A stretch of 9,195 nucleotides of DNA, from NCBI GenBank assembly GCA_900763885.1, contig CAAFLY010000218.1, positions 1 to 9,195 on the forward strand, read 5' to 3'. The notes under the pieces were generated by a model, which saw nothing but the letters and a program-made list of their open reading frames with translations, was not told the origin of the DNA and searched no databases. The position numbers and the translations under genes are program-made. The stretch's first letter is position 1. Every line of letters starts with the position of its first letter. Positions 1-7,651 of the stretch are shown here, piece after piece. The stretch is from Clostridia bacterium (GTDB taxonomy: Bacteria > Bacillota > Clostridia > Oscillospirales > CAG-272).

Positions 1-23
1 AACGTGTCAAATGTCAGAACGAA

Positions 24-58
24 TCCTGGCGATGCCCTTTGGAAAAACACCGCCAGGA
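24..58. repeat. 8-bp inverted repeat just downstream of the primase gene
   Basis: TCCTGGCG (24-31) is repeated in perfect inverted form as CGCCAGGA (51-58), with 19 bases between. It begins seven bases past the primase stop codon. On the minus strand the right arm is followed by TTCGTTCTG, not a U-run, so it is not a convincing intrinsic terminator. It could be an mRNA hairpin between operon genes or a protein-binding site. The repeat is seen directly; its role is unknown. Confidence 0.45.
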
Positions 59-64
59 ATTCCG

Positions 65-2554
65 TCAACCCAGCACTTCGCCGAGTCTGATCCCGGTAAG
101 GACGCGCCTTTTTCCAAGTTTATCGACACCTCTCGTCACATCCGGATACGCCGCCGTGATCTGCTGTACGAAGTTCTTCTGCGAGTACGGCTTCAGTCCG
201 CATTCCTCGCAGTAGCTCTTGTATTCGCCCCACAGTTCCGTGGAGCCTGTGGCATACGAGCTGTCCAGTTCGCAGTACTCCTTTACGAATGACAACACAG
301 AATCCGACTCCTCGCGGTACTGCTGCAGCTCGTCCGCGTTGACCTGCGTCTCGGAGAACACATAGTGGTTGTTCATCAGCCTGCGCAGTCCCTCCAGCGC
401 GAACAGGAAGATCCCGTCCGCTTCCATACGGAACTTTTCTAGGAGCTCGGGGTCGCGCTTGTCCTGCGATACCGCGTGGGTGAACCGTATGATGATAAGC
501 CTGCGGTAGAAGCCCTCTGACCTATCGCCATAGTTTTTCGGAATGCTGTTGCAGGAGAACAGGAGCCTCGCCGTAGACTGGAACGAGAACGGATTCCGGT
601 TCTTTTTCTCCACGGTCAGATAGTCCTCGCCAACGAGCGCCTTGAAGATGCCGTTGTCGTCAATGTTCTTCGTGGGCAGATCGGCGAAGATGTTTGCCAG
701 CTTGCCGAAGAGCTCCGCCGTCTTGAACCGCTCGTTCAGTGCCTGCCAGGACACGTTTGACACGTTTTCCTTGCCGAGAAGCACGTCGTTCAGCACACGC
801 AGAAGCACGGACTTTCCCGCACCCGCAGCACCGACGATGACAAAACACTTTTGTGCAGAATTTACAGGGATCAAAAAGTATCCCAGCATTTCCTGCAAAA
901 GCGCCACCTGTGCCATATCGCCGTCCATTGACTCCGCAAGGAACCTCTTAAACAGCGGACAGTCTGCCTGTTTGTCGTAGGTCACGGCAAGCTGCACCGT
1001 GGAGTAATAGTCCGGCGTGTGTGGTGTCAGCGTATCCTCCAGCACGTTGTACAGGCCGTTGCGGACATTGATGATGTAGGGGTTGGCGTTCAGTTCGCGT
1101 ATGTCCCGCTGCACCAATAGCCGCCATTGCTTCTCCGCGTCCACGATCTGCGCCATCTTCGTTTCTCTGACCAGCATCTTCTCCTGCACAAGCCGCTGTG
1201 CTTCCATCTCAGATATTTCGACATACACGCCGCCGCGATAGCTGAAGTGCTGTTCCGCCGCATAGAACGCCTGCTTCTCCGCGGACATAGCCTTGGCAAG
1301 CACGCCCGGCAGGAACCGCAGTCCCTTGTCCGTCGGCTCATACCAGTCCGGCACCGCTGTATCCGACCTGGCTTTCCTTGCGTTTTTGCTTGCCTGATAC
1401 CTCTTGGCGGCCTCCCTGTACACTGTGTTCAGGGATTTCAAGGAGGGCGCTTTCAGACCGAAATGCTTACGGAGCTCGGAGCCGATGATCACATCCGCCG
1501 TCACCACGTCCTGGTTATAGAGATAATCGGCCACAAACTGCCGCGCAGCCTGCATGTCACGGAGAGGTTCGCCGGTCACGGGAATGGCGTGCAGGAGGTC
1601 CAGCAGAACGTCCGCGGACAACGGCTGATAGCACCACGCGGCAGGCGACCTGACCGGGCACTCTCCCCCTGCAAACCTCGGGCACCGGAACCCCTTCTCG
1701 CAGATGGTCTTGCAGGTGATGGGATTTGTACCGGATTCCAGAAAGTGGTTGATCTTCTTCTGTGTGCCCGTCTCGCTGTATCCCGGATACGGAGCGGACA
1801 GGTCGTGTATCATCTTCGTGCCGCCCTCAAAGGAAGCCAGGTTCGTGATCATGGCGTACCAGTCATGCTCCGACAGGGACGCCGCGTTCTCCCGGCAGTG
1901 CTGCAGAAACAAGCAGGAACGGAGTACAGAATCGAGCCCTTTCTCCGTCCCGCACTTGCGCTCTACGGGAGTAAGGTCCACCTCCGGCAGGATATCCGAG
2001 AGCTGATCCTGCGTGTATTTGCGTTCGGGATGGAAGCTGACGCAGGTCACCTCCACGGGCGTGTCCTTCTTGCAGTGCAGGAAACCGGGCAGACGCATGA
2101 CCCTCGACTCGTTCACGCACATCGGATCGCCGTCAAAACGCTTCACGAGCTGCGTCTGTATCCTGCGGAAGCGCTCCACCTTTGCGGTCGAATCCATGAA
2201 CCAGTACACATGGTAGGACTTCTGTGTTCTCATGACCATGGACGGCGGTAGCGGAAAGGCGTCGATCTTTGCCTGCTGCTCGTCAAAGCTGCCTGTGTCC
2301 ATCTCCACGAACTGCGCGTTGATCCGCGTGATGGAATTGTCGTCCTGCCCGCCGAAGTTGACCACAAAGAAGATACCGCGGTGCATGGCGTTGTGGTTCC
2401 TGAGTGTTTCCTCGATGCTTTTGTATTTCCCGCATTCGCACTGCAGCTTGAGTCCCTGAAACACGCCGCTCTTCTTATCGTCAAAGATGCGGAAGCAGAC
2501 GGTATCGGTCGGATCAAAGAGGGAACCGAGCACATCGGGTACCGTTATGTTCAT
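65..2554 (-). CDS. Phage/plasmid primase-helicase (AEP-like primase + SF3 helicase, P4 family), 829 aa
   Basis: A bifunctional replication initiator expected to synthesise primers and unwind DNA at the element's origin. The N-terminal part looks like a RepB/archaeo-eukaryotic-type primase: QFVEMDTG (81-88, acidic pair E84/D86), SYHVYW (113-118) and RLPGF (154-158) followed by basic residues. A cysteine cluster follows (C281, C285, C291, C299, with C308 nearby), a possible zinc site after a PriCT-like stretch at about 230-275. The C-terminal half is an SF3 helicase: Walker A GAAGAGKS (575-582), a Walker B-like region NIFADLP (621-627), sensor LLFSCNSIP (665-673) and a double arginine at 684-685. 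The start at 2554 follows GGAGGAGGGG and overlaps the upstream stop as ATGA, implying translational coupling. An upstream in-frame extension to 2650 lies inside the preceding gene and is rejected. The length is normal for fused primase-helicases. The family assignment is secure; details of the primase half are inferred. Confidence 0.93.
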   Translation of the reverse strand: MNITVPDVLGSLFDPTDTVCFRIFDDKKSGVFQGLKLQCECGKYKSIEETLRNHNAMHRGIFFVVNFGGQDDNSITRINAQFVEMDTGSFDEQQAKIDAFPLPPSMVMRTQKSYHVYWFMDSTAKVERFRRIQTQLVKRFDGDPMCVNESRVMRLPGFLHCKKDTPVEVTCVSFHPERKYTQDQLSDILPEVDLTPVERKCGTEKGLDSVLRSCLFLQHCRENAASLSEHDWYAMITNLASFEGGTKMIHDLSAPYPGYSETGTQKKINHFLESGTNPITCKTICEKGFRCPRFAGGECPVRSPAAWCYQPLSADVLLDLLHAIPVTGEPLRDMQAARQFVADYLYNQDVVTADVIIGSELRKHFGLKAPSLKSLNTVYREAAKRYQASKNARKARSDTAVPDWYEPTDKGLRFLPGVLAKAMSAEKQAFYAAEQHFSYRGGVYVEISEMEAQRLVQEKMLVRETKMAQIVDAEKQWRLLVQRDIRELNANPYIINVRNGLYNVLEDTLTPHTPDYYSTVQLAVTYDKQADCPLFKRFLAESMDGDMAQVALLQEMLGYFLIPVNSAQKCFVIVGAAGAGKSVLLRVLNDVLLGKENVSNVSWQALNERFKTAELFGKLANIFADLPTKNIDDNGIFKALVGEDYLTVEKKNRNPFSFQSTARLLFSCNSIPKNYGDRSEGFYRRLIIIRFTHAVSQDKRDPELLEKFRMEADGIFLFALEGLRRLMNNHYVFSETQVNADELQQYREESDSVLSFVKEYCELDSSYATGSTELWGEYKSYCEECGLKPYSQKNFVQQITAAYPDVTRGVDKLGKRRVLTGIRLGEVLG

Positions 2555-2970
2555 GCGTTCCCCTCCTCCACAAACCGGATCCGCTTCTGCAGCCGTTTCG
2601 CTTCCTCGATCTCGCGTGCAACACCCGGCGACACCTCCCCGAACACCCACACCTCATCGCAGTCACGGAGCAGTGCCAGACCGAACAGCATCCCAAGCTC
2701 CCGTTCGACAGGATCGTCGTCACGCAGGATCCGCGGATACAGGAGGTGGCTCGCGATCGGCATATAGCCCCGGTCAATGACCAGGCGGCAATAGCGGATG
2801 GCATTCTTCACATTCGTATCCACATCTCCCGCGTATCGGGAGGCAACATAGACCTTCCTGCGGTTCTTGTCGGCATAGTGCTGTTTCTGTCGCTGGCGGT
2901 ATTCTTTCATCATCTGGCGCATCGCCGCTCCCGCTGTCGGATCAGCATAGCCTTCACTGTTTCTGTACAT
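2551..2970 (-). CDS. DUF4406/DUF7768-like protein (nucleoside deoxyribosyltransferase-like fold), 139 aa
   Basis: A small protein found in phage replication modules, biochemical role unknown. The N-terminal 40 residues are basic and Gln/Arg/Lys-rich (EYRQRQKQ). Then comes a domain starting VYVASRYAGDVDTNV, continuing with MPIASHLLYPRIL, DDDPVEREL and CDEVWVFGE, and ending with AREIEEAKR. This pattern (a beta-strand with S.YAGD, the histidine in ASHLLYP, ERELG, EVWVFG) is what I know from DUF4406/DUF7768 proteins, which are distantly like nucleoside 2-deoxyribosyltransferases. A nucleotide-modifying or binding role would suit its place between polymerase and primase but is inference. The polymerase stop lies two bases before this start, and its own stop overlaps the primase ATG. 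ATGs at 2985 and 2976 are in frame, but only the one at 2970 has a well-spaced GGAGG (7 bases). Confidence 0.82.
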   Translation of the reverse strand: MYRNSEGYADPTAGAAMRQMMKEYRQRQKQHYADKNRRKVYVASRYAGDVDTNVKNAIRYCRLVIDRGYMPIASHLLYPRILRDDDPVERELGMLFGLALLRDCDEVWVFGEVSPGVAREIEEAKRLQKRIRFVEEGNA

Positions 2971-2991
2971 ACTCATTCCTCCCATTCCTCC
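2968..2991 (-). promoter_or_regulatory. Tandem ribosome-binding sites at the polymerase/DUF junction
   Basis: The last codons of the polymerase gene, which encode Glu-Glu-Trp-Glu-Glu, contain two GGAGGAATG units in a row. The GGAGG cores are at 2991-2987 and 2982-2978, and each is followed one base later by an in-frame ATG (2985, 2976). Only the third ATG (2970) has correct spacing, 7 bases after the second core. The signal therefore sits entirely inside the upstream coding sequence and decides the start of the downstream gene. Confidence 0.7.
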
Positions 2992-4895
2992 ATTGTTCCA
3001 AAGGTCGGTCCCGCAGACGCCTCTGCGATCAGCGGCAGGTCAAATTCCGGAAACGGCTTTTCCTCCATGCACTGCCGGACAAAAGCCACCGCCTCCGACA
3101 GCCTGTCCACCGGGATGATAAAGGTCAGCTCGTCGTGGATCTGGAGAATGGGCCGCAGCCATTCCCGCTCCGAAAGGCCTGTAAGGATTCGTGTAATGGC
3201 GAGCTTCAGTATATCCGCCGCCGTCCCCTGGATCGGTGTGTTGAGGGCGCAGCGTTCCGCAAAGGATCTTTTGCCCCAATCGTCAGAGGCGATACCGGGC
3301 AGGTACCGGCGTCTGCCGAGCCAGGTTTCGGAGTACATGCGTTTTGCCGCGATCGCTTTCGTCTCCTCCTGCCATGTGGTCAGCCCCTTGTAGCCTCGCT
3401 TGAGACTTTCGAGGATCTCCTCGCATTCACTGACCGATTTTTCAATCCCCGCCTTGAACTTCAGCGTCCTTTGCAGTCCACGCGGAAACAACCCATAGAA
3501 AGTGCCGAAGTTCACGTTCTTGGCAATCGTCCGATGCTCCTTGTAGTTTGCAGCGTGCTTGTCCTGCGCTTCCTCATAGCTCACACCGAATAGCACAGAG
3601 GTGGTCTGCGCATGGATGTCCCCGCCATTCCTGTAGGTCTCCAGCATCTTCTTGTCCCGGCAGTAGAACGACCCGACGCGCAATTCTATCTGCGAGAAAT
3701 CGAGCGAGAGGATCAGGCAGCCGTCCGGTGCTTGGATGAAGTTTCGCACACCGATAGGGTCGTTGGCTTTTCGCGGCATATTCTGGCAGTTTGGGTTGCA
3801 GCTGTTCATGCGTCCCGTATCGGTGGACAGCGCGAAGAGATCCGGATGGAGACAGCCTGTCACGGGATTGATGTATTTCAAGTACCCATCGATGTAGGTG
3901 GACTTGATCTTGCCCCACCTGCGGTACTCCTGCACGAGGGTGAAGAGAGGAGACAGCTCCGGTCGGTTCTTATCGCACCACTCCTTCAACAGGATCATGG
4001 TCATATCGTCCGCTGCTTCGCGGTTGGATTCGGTGGTTTTTAGGACAGGCAGACCCAGATCTGTATACAGATACTTCTTGAACGCCTGCGTGGAGCAGTT
4101 CGCGCCGATATTCACGTCGCCGATGAGGAACTCAATCTCCCGGCGGATGCGCTCCATTTCCACCTCCGCTTCGGCTTTCCGTTTCTGCATGAGCGGGAGG
4201 TCGATCGGGATCCCATTTGTTTTCATGATACCAAGGTACACGGCGGTCGGACTTTCGATCTTCTCCACAATGTACCTGTGCTTCGGAAGATACCGCTCGA
4301 ACCAGTCGTTGAACGCATGATAGAGGCGCAGCGCAAAGTCAGCGTCCGCGGAGCCGTAGCGGATGGTTTCCTCGTCCCGCGCATCCAGCTCATCAAAGTG
4401 CCTGCCGTCCGTGACAGCGGAGAAGGAGGGGAGCGGCTCTCCAAAAAGCTCCTCCGCCAGTCGTTTCAGACCGCTTTCCTGCAGCCTGCGGAACACGTAG
4501 TCGTTTTTCAGACTCATCTGCGCCGCACAGATCGTGTCGTACACGGGAGCCCGGATCACAATGCCCATCGCACACGCCATCGAGGCTTCAAAGGCGATGT
4601 TGTGGGCCACCTTTGTAACGGTCGTATCCGTGAGGAATGCCGTAAGGTACCCGATAAAGGCGTCTCTGTCGATGTTGGTGCCGACCCGGTGCGCCACAGG
4701 CACATACACGCCCGTTCCTTCCTCCACGGAAAAGCTGACGCCGACGATATGCGCCTTCGCCGGATCGAGGGCCGCCTTTGCGTCCTCGCGGTACCCCTCA
4801 TCGGGGGAGGTCTCAAAGTCAAACGCCACCACCTCTGCTCCGCCAAGATAGTTCCGCAGCTTTTGGAGCGTTGTGACCAAACGATAGTTTTCCAT
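2973..4895 (-). CDS. Family A DNA polymerase (PolA-type, 3'-5' exonuclease + polymerase), 640 aa
   Basis: The replicative polymerase of the element. The N-terminus is a DnaQ-like proofreading domain: Exo I AFDFETS (24-30, D26 and E28), Exo II AHNIAFEA (97-104) and Exo III YGSADAD (180-186, Y180 and D184). The polymerase domain has motif A LSLDFSQIELR (396-406, D399), motif B R455/K459 with NFGTFYG (462-468), the segment NTPIQGTAADI (552-562) and motif C QIHDE (585-589, D588). There is no 5' nuclease domain, as in most phage-encoded PolA proteins, hence 640 residues against more than 900 for the bacterial enzyme. The residue aligned with the Exo II aspartate appears to be glutamate (E103). Start at 4895 has AAAGGA seven bases upstream. 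It is preceded by an 81-base gap holding a hairpin, and followed two bases after its TGA by the next gene. F463 lies at the position that in family A enzymes is usually Phe or Tyr and governs dideoxynucleotide discrimination. Confidence 0.96.
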   Translation of the reverse strand: MENYRLVTTLQKLRNYLGGAEVVAFDFETSPDEGYREDAKAALDPAKAHIVGVSFSVEEGTGVYVPVAHRVGTNIDRDAFIGYLTAFLTDTTVTKVAHNIAFEASMACAMGIVIRAPVYDTICAAQMSLKNDYVFRRLQESGLKRLAEELFGEPLPSFSAVTDGRHFDELDARDEETIRYGSADADFALRLYHAFNDWFERYLPKHRYIVEKIESPTAVYLGIMKTNGIPIDLPLMQKRKAEAEVEMERIRREIEFLIGDVNIGANCSTQAFKKYLYTDLGLPVLKTTESNREAADDMTMILLKEWCDKNRPELSPLFTLVQEYRRWGKIKSTYIDGYLKYINPVTGCLHPDLFALSTDTGRMNSCNPNCQNMPRKANDPIGVRNFIQAPDGCLILSLDFSQIELRVGSFYCRDKKMLETYRNGGDIHAQTTSVLFGVSYEEAQDKHAANYKEHRTIAKNVNFGTFYGLFPRGLQRTLKFKAGIEKSVSECEEILESLKRGYKGLTTWQEETKAIAAKRMYSETWLGRRRYLPGIASDDWGKRSFAERCALNTPIQGTAADILKLAITRILTGLSEREWLRPILQIHDELTFIIPVDRLSEAVAFVRQCMEEKPFPEFDLPLIAEASAGPTFGTMEEWEE

Positions 4896-4914
4896 ATGTA
4901 CATCCTTTCCAGGA

Positions 4915-4955
4915 CCGTATCGGGACGGAGCAGCCAGCGCCGCTCCGCCATACGG
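4915..4955 (-). repeat. Two-tier inverted repeat (hairpin) between the four-cysteine gene and the polymerase gene
   Basis: The 81-base gap contains nested inverted repeats: outer CCGTAT (4915-4920) with ATACGG (4950-4955), inner CGGAGC (4926-4931) with GCTCCG (4942-4947). The asymmetric internal loop is 5 and 2 bases, the apical loop 10. The GC-rich structure ends 19 bases before the polymerase ATG and leaves its AAAGGA site free. No U-run follows on the minus strand, so a simple terminator is unlikely. RNA processing, a stabilising hairpin or a protein-binding site are possible roles. Confidence 0.6.
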
Positions 4956-4976
4956 TTTCCCTTGTATCCTATCTCT

Positions 4977-5714
4977 TTACTGGAGCGGCTCCAGCACCTC
5001 TCCTGTTTCCGTGTTTACGCCGCTTGTTTCCTCCGTGTCATAGGCGACATGGGTGCTCATCTTCTTCACCTGTTCGCTCAGAGCAGATACAAGCGTGTAT
5101 TCCTCCGGTGTCAGGACACGATCGACGGCGAACTGCACCTGCGAATAGGCGAGCCCTGTGCGGCTGGTTACCGTCTTCATTGTGAGCCGCGTGACCACGG
5201 CGTTGGAATTCTTGTATTTCGGCAGGACGCGCATGAGGTAGCGGGTGAAGCTCTTCAGGGAGCCGGTCGAGAGAGAAAGGATCAGCGGGAATGTCTCTCC
5301 CTCCCGCAGCAGGTACAGCCGTCTGCGGTTCTTGCACGCCTTCGCGCCGTTGTTGCCGGAGCCGAACACGTTGTACGGACAATTGCCGCACGCGCCGCCG
5401 GGATCGCCCGTACCGTACACACCGTCGTAGCTGCCGCAGTCCGGCGGATTGGAGCCGCCATGATACACCTCTTTGTAGAAGGCATTGAGCGGGTGCTGGT
5501 AGAGAATGACCGCTGTGAACTCCTTTACCGATTCCGGTGCGTCGGGATCGTCTCCGGGGATCACAAAGTCCGGGCCTCCATGGGGGATCCGGATCTTTTC
5601 CAGGGAAACGGACAGTCCGGACATCTCCTCCGCCATCACATCGGAGAGGTTCCAGTCACGCAGGGCAAGGTACCCGGCGTTGTTCGTGGTCGTGATTTCT
5701 CTGTTTTTGTTCAT
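4977..5714 (-). CDS. Four-cysteine replication-associated protein, possible ssDNA-binding protein, 245 aa
   Basis: I do not recognise a named family with certainty. Visible: a mixed alpha/beta protein with C93, a CGNC pair (C109, C112) and C127 set in a glycine/asparagine-rich stretch (CGNCPYNVFGSGNNGAKAC), a plausible four-cysteine zinc site. A basic, beta-rich segment follows (KNRRRLYLL, then TFPLILSLSTGSLKSFTRYL, about 128-160), with an acidic tail (EVLEPLQ). Phage operons like this usually have an ssDNA-binding protein directly before the polymerase, nothing else here fills that slot, and an acidic C-terminus is typical of such proteins. That role is inference. The start at 5714 is fixed by AAAGGA eight bases upstream; the frame stays open to 5855 but that part overlaps the upstream gene and has no such signal. 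The gene lies 25 bases after its upstream neighbour. Confidence 0.8.
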   Translation of the reverse strand: MNKNREITTTNNAGYLALRDWNLSDVMAEEMSGLSVSLEKIRIPHGGPDFVIPGDDPDAPESVKEFTAVILYQHPLNAFYKEVYHGGSNPPDCGSYDGVYGTGDPGGACGNCPYNVFGSGNNGAKACKNRRRLYLLREGETFPLILSLSTGSLKSFTRYLMRVLPKYKNSNAVVTRLTMKTVTSRTGLAYSQVQFAVDRVLTPEEYTLVSALSEQVKKMSTHVAYDTEETSGVNTETGEVLEPLQ

Positions 5715-5739
5715 GTTATGTATCCTTTCTTTTTGTTTG

Positions 5740-6165
5740 CTATCCGTTACGCGCCGCTTTGCGTACGCTGACTTTCGTTTGCGCGAAAACGTGGACAAGC
5801 CCGTCCAGCCATTCCGGCAGCGTCTCGCCATGCTCCGTGATCTGCTCTCCCACAAAGGCGGAGAGACTGTTCGCGTTGACGGTCTCGTACACCAGGTCTC
5901 CGTATCCCGCCGCTTTCAGTGCCGCGTACAGCTCGTCCTTGTGACCGGGTACAGCGGAGGCGTGTGTCTTATGGGTGAGGGAGAACGTCGTACCGGCTCT
6001 GGTGAAGTTCTGTGTTTCCGTATCCGCCATCCACGCGGCGAGGCGGTACTCCACATCGTCCAGCGCGGCGTTGATGTCCTTGACCCGCTGTTCCGCTTCT
6101 TTTTTTGCCTCGCGGAGAGCTTTGAGCTGTTCCGCGAGCTCGTACATCTTGTCTGTGACTTCCAT
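5740..6165 (-). CDS. Small phage protein with N-terminal coiled coil, 141 aa
   Basis: Function unknown. Residues 1-45 form a charged heptad-like helix rich in Leu, Lys and Glu (YELAEQLKALREAKKEAEQR), likely a coiled coil. A small domain follows with the pattern FTRAGTTFSLTHKTHASAVPGHKDELYAAL, then LVYETVNANSLSAFV, then a basic C-terminus KVSVRKAARNG. I know this architecture (helical coil, a K.ELY.AL helix, TVN..SL.AFV, then KVS.RKA) from small proteins in Gram-positive phage replication regions, some loosely compared with Gam-type or Gp157-type nuclease modulators; no enzymatic motif is visible. The start at 6165 has a perfect AAGGAG nine bases upstream; an in-frame extension to 6219 would overlap the helicase gene and has no good site. 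It sits 16 bases after the helicase stop and ends in TAG. Confidence 0.85.
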   Translation of the reverse strand: MEVTDKMYELAEQLKALREAKKEAEQRVKDINAALDDVEYRLAAWMADTETQNFTRAGTTFSLTHKTHASAVPGHKDELYAALKAAGYGDLVYETVNANSLSAFVGEQITEHGETLPEWLDGLVHVFAQTKVSVRKAARNG

Positions 6166-6181
6166 TTGGGTTATCTCCTTG

Positions 6182-7651
6182 TTATTTACTATCGGGATTC
6201 TGTGCAGGTGCGCCTGCAAAGGGATTCAATCCTTTGCGGTAATCATCTACAAGCATCCGCGCGAGATCCTGCTTCTTGCGCAGTGCGTCCAGAACCTTTC
6301 CATCCACCGTATCCCGGCATATGAGGTAGATATAGTGGCAGTTCTCTCTCTGCCCGGCTCTGTGGATGCGTGCCTTCGCCTGTTCAAAGTTGCTCATGCT
6401 GTAGTCGAGGGAATAGAACACCATCGTACTTGCCGCCGTTAGTGTGATACCAAGACCCGCCGCCGCGATCTGTCCCACGAACACGCGGCACGTATCGTCA
6501 TACTGGAACCGGTGGATCTTGTTATCCCGCTCCCGGACGCCGCCGCGGACTACTGCATAGCCGAGCTTTTTCTTCTCCAACAGCTCTTCAATCGCGTCCA
6601 GTTCCGCCACGAACCGCGCCATGATCACGAGCTTTTTGTCCTCGGCCATAGCGGAGTCGAGAATGTCCGAAAGTGCGTCCAGCTTGGCGTGGCTCATGGT
6701 ATGCAGCGCACCGTTGTCGTCCGTGAGGTGGCCGCCTGTGATCTGGGAGAGGCGCAGCAGCCGCGTGAGCACATGGACCGTTGTGACCTCCGACTTGTCC
6801 AGCTCCGCGAAGCTCTCCCGTTCAATGTCCCGGTACAGCTTTTCGGCGTCTCTCTCCAGATCCACGCAGCGGACTTCTTCCGTGATCTCCGGCAGATCCA
6901 GACATTCCGCTTTTGTCACCCGATATGCGATGGAGTGGAGCTTTGCGAGAAACTCGTTTGTCATCCACCGGCGAAAGACAGGCGTGTGGTTCCCATAGCC
7001 GCGCATATCGAAGTAGCGGTTGCGGAACGTGTAGAACGACGTGCCGAACACCTGCGGGTCCAGGAAGCGGTACTGTGAGAACACATCCATTTCGCGATTT
7101 GTAATGACTGTACCCGTGAGCAGCAGCTTGTACCGCGCCCTGTCGCCAAGGTGGTGCAGACCTTTGCTCTGGGAAGTGCGGCTGTCCTTGAGCTTGTGCG
7201 CTTCGTCTGCGATGATGAGATCGGCGTTGTAGGTGAGCAGATCCTTCTCCAACCGCCAAGCGGATTCATAGTTCACGACCACGACCTGCAACCCACTGTC
7301 CGGCAGCTTCGCAAGCTGCTCTTTTTTCTTTGCGACCGTTCCCTGGAGAACCGTCAGCGAATAGGGGAATGCGGCGAACTTCGCAAATTCTTCCTCCCAT
7401 ACGCCGAGGATCGAGAGCGGTGCGACGATAAGCACACGACGGATCTTGCCGGCTCGGTATAGGCATCCGGACACGGCGATGGATACGAGCGTTTTGCCGG
7501 TACCCATTTCCATCAGAAGTGCTGTGCCGCGGCTTTTGGGACAATTGTCGAACACGCCGAATTTTTCGCAGGCGAATGCGAACGCTTTCTTTTGATGCTC
7601 GTATGGTGGGACCTTGATTGGCATACAAGAGGTGATGTTTTCATCATTCAT
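6182..7651 (-). CDS. SNF2-like DEAH-box helicase/translocase, 489 aa
   Basis: An SF2 ATPase of the SNF2 type, expected to translocate on double-stranded DNA and remodel or displace bound proteins during replication or recombination. Lobe 1 has the Q-like YEHQKKA (17-23), Walker A MGTGKT (49-54), VAPLSIL (76-82), DEAH (149-152) and LTGT (178-181). Lobe 2 carries VIMARF (342-347), a TAAS segment after GLGIT (404-408) and motif VI QAKARIHRAGQ (424-434). The order and spacing match the short phage helicases often annotated SNF2 or DEAD/DEAH. Translation probably starts at ATG 7651, with AAGGA about ten bases upstream. A GTG at 7660 is in frame but sits one base from that site. The first 8 bases overlap the end of the upstream gene (ATGAATGA). 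In many phages this gene follows the primase with a VRR-NUC nuclease between; here it is near the operon front and no nuclease is seen. Confidence 0.94.
   Translation of the reverse strand: MNDENITSCMPIKVPPYEHQKKAFAFACEKFGVFDNCPKSRGTALLMEMGTGKTLVSIAVSGCLYRAGKIRRVLIVAPLSILGVWEEEFAKFAAFPYSLTVLQGTVAKKKEQLAKLPDSGLQVVVVNYESAWRLEKDLLTYNADLIIADEAHKLKDSRTSQSKGLHHLGDRARYKLLLTGTVITNREMDVFSQYRFLDPQVFGTSFYTFRNRYFDMRGYGNHTPVFRRWMTNEFLAKLHSIAYRVTKAECLDLPEITEEVRCVDLERDAEKLYRDIERESFAELDKSEVTTVHVLTRLLRLSQITGGHLTDDNGALHTMSHAKLDALSDILDSAMAEDKKLVIMARFVAELDAIEELLEKKKLGYAVVRGGVRERDNKIHRFQYDDTCRVFVGQIAAAGLGITLTAASTMVFYSLDYSMSNFEQAKARIHRAGQRENCHYIYLICRDTVDGKVLDALRKKQDLARMLVDDYRKGLNPFAGAPAQNPDSK

Noticed and set aside
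1127..2251. 374-codon plus-strand open frame
   Set aside because: It lies wholly antisense to the primase-helicase, whose motifs are clear. It has no ribosome-binding site and reads as low-complexity Arg/His/Leu-rich text typical of the antisense of GC-rich genes.
4278..5771. 497-codon plus-strand open frame
   Set aside because: It runs antisense through the polymerase, the intergenic hairpin and the four-cysteine gene. No known domain or start signal is visible, and real genes occupy the other strand.
5715..5855. Longer N-terminus for the four-cysteine protein
   Set aside because: The extension overlaps the upstream coiled-coil gene, lacks a ribosome site and is Arg/Ser-rich frame-shadow sequence, whereas ATG 5714 has AAAGGA at good spacing.
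5506..6324. 272-codon plus-strand open frame
   Set aside because: It is antisense across three minus-strand genes with strong ribosome-binding sites, and its sequence has no recognisable motif.
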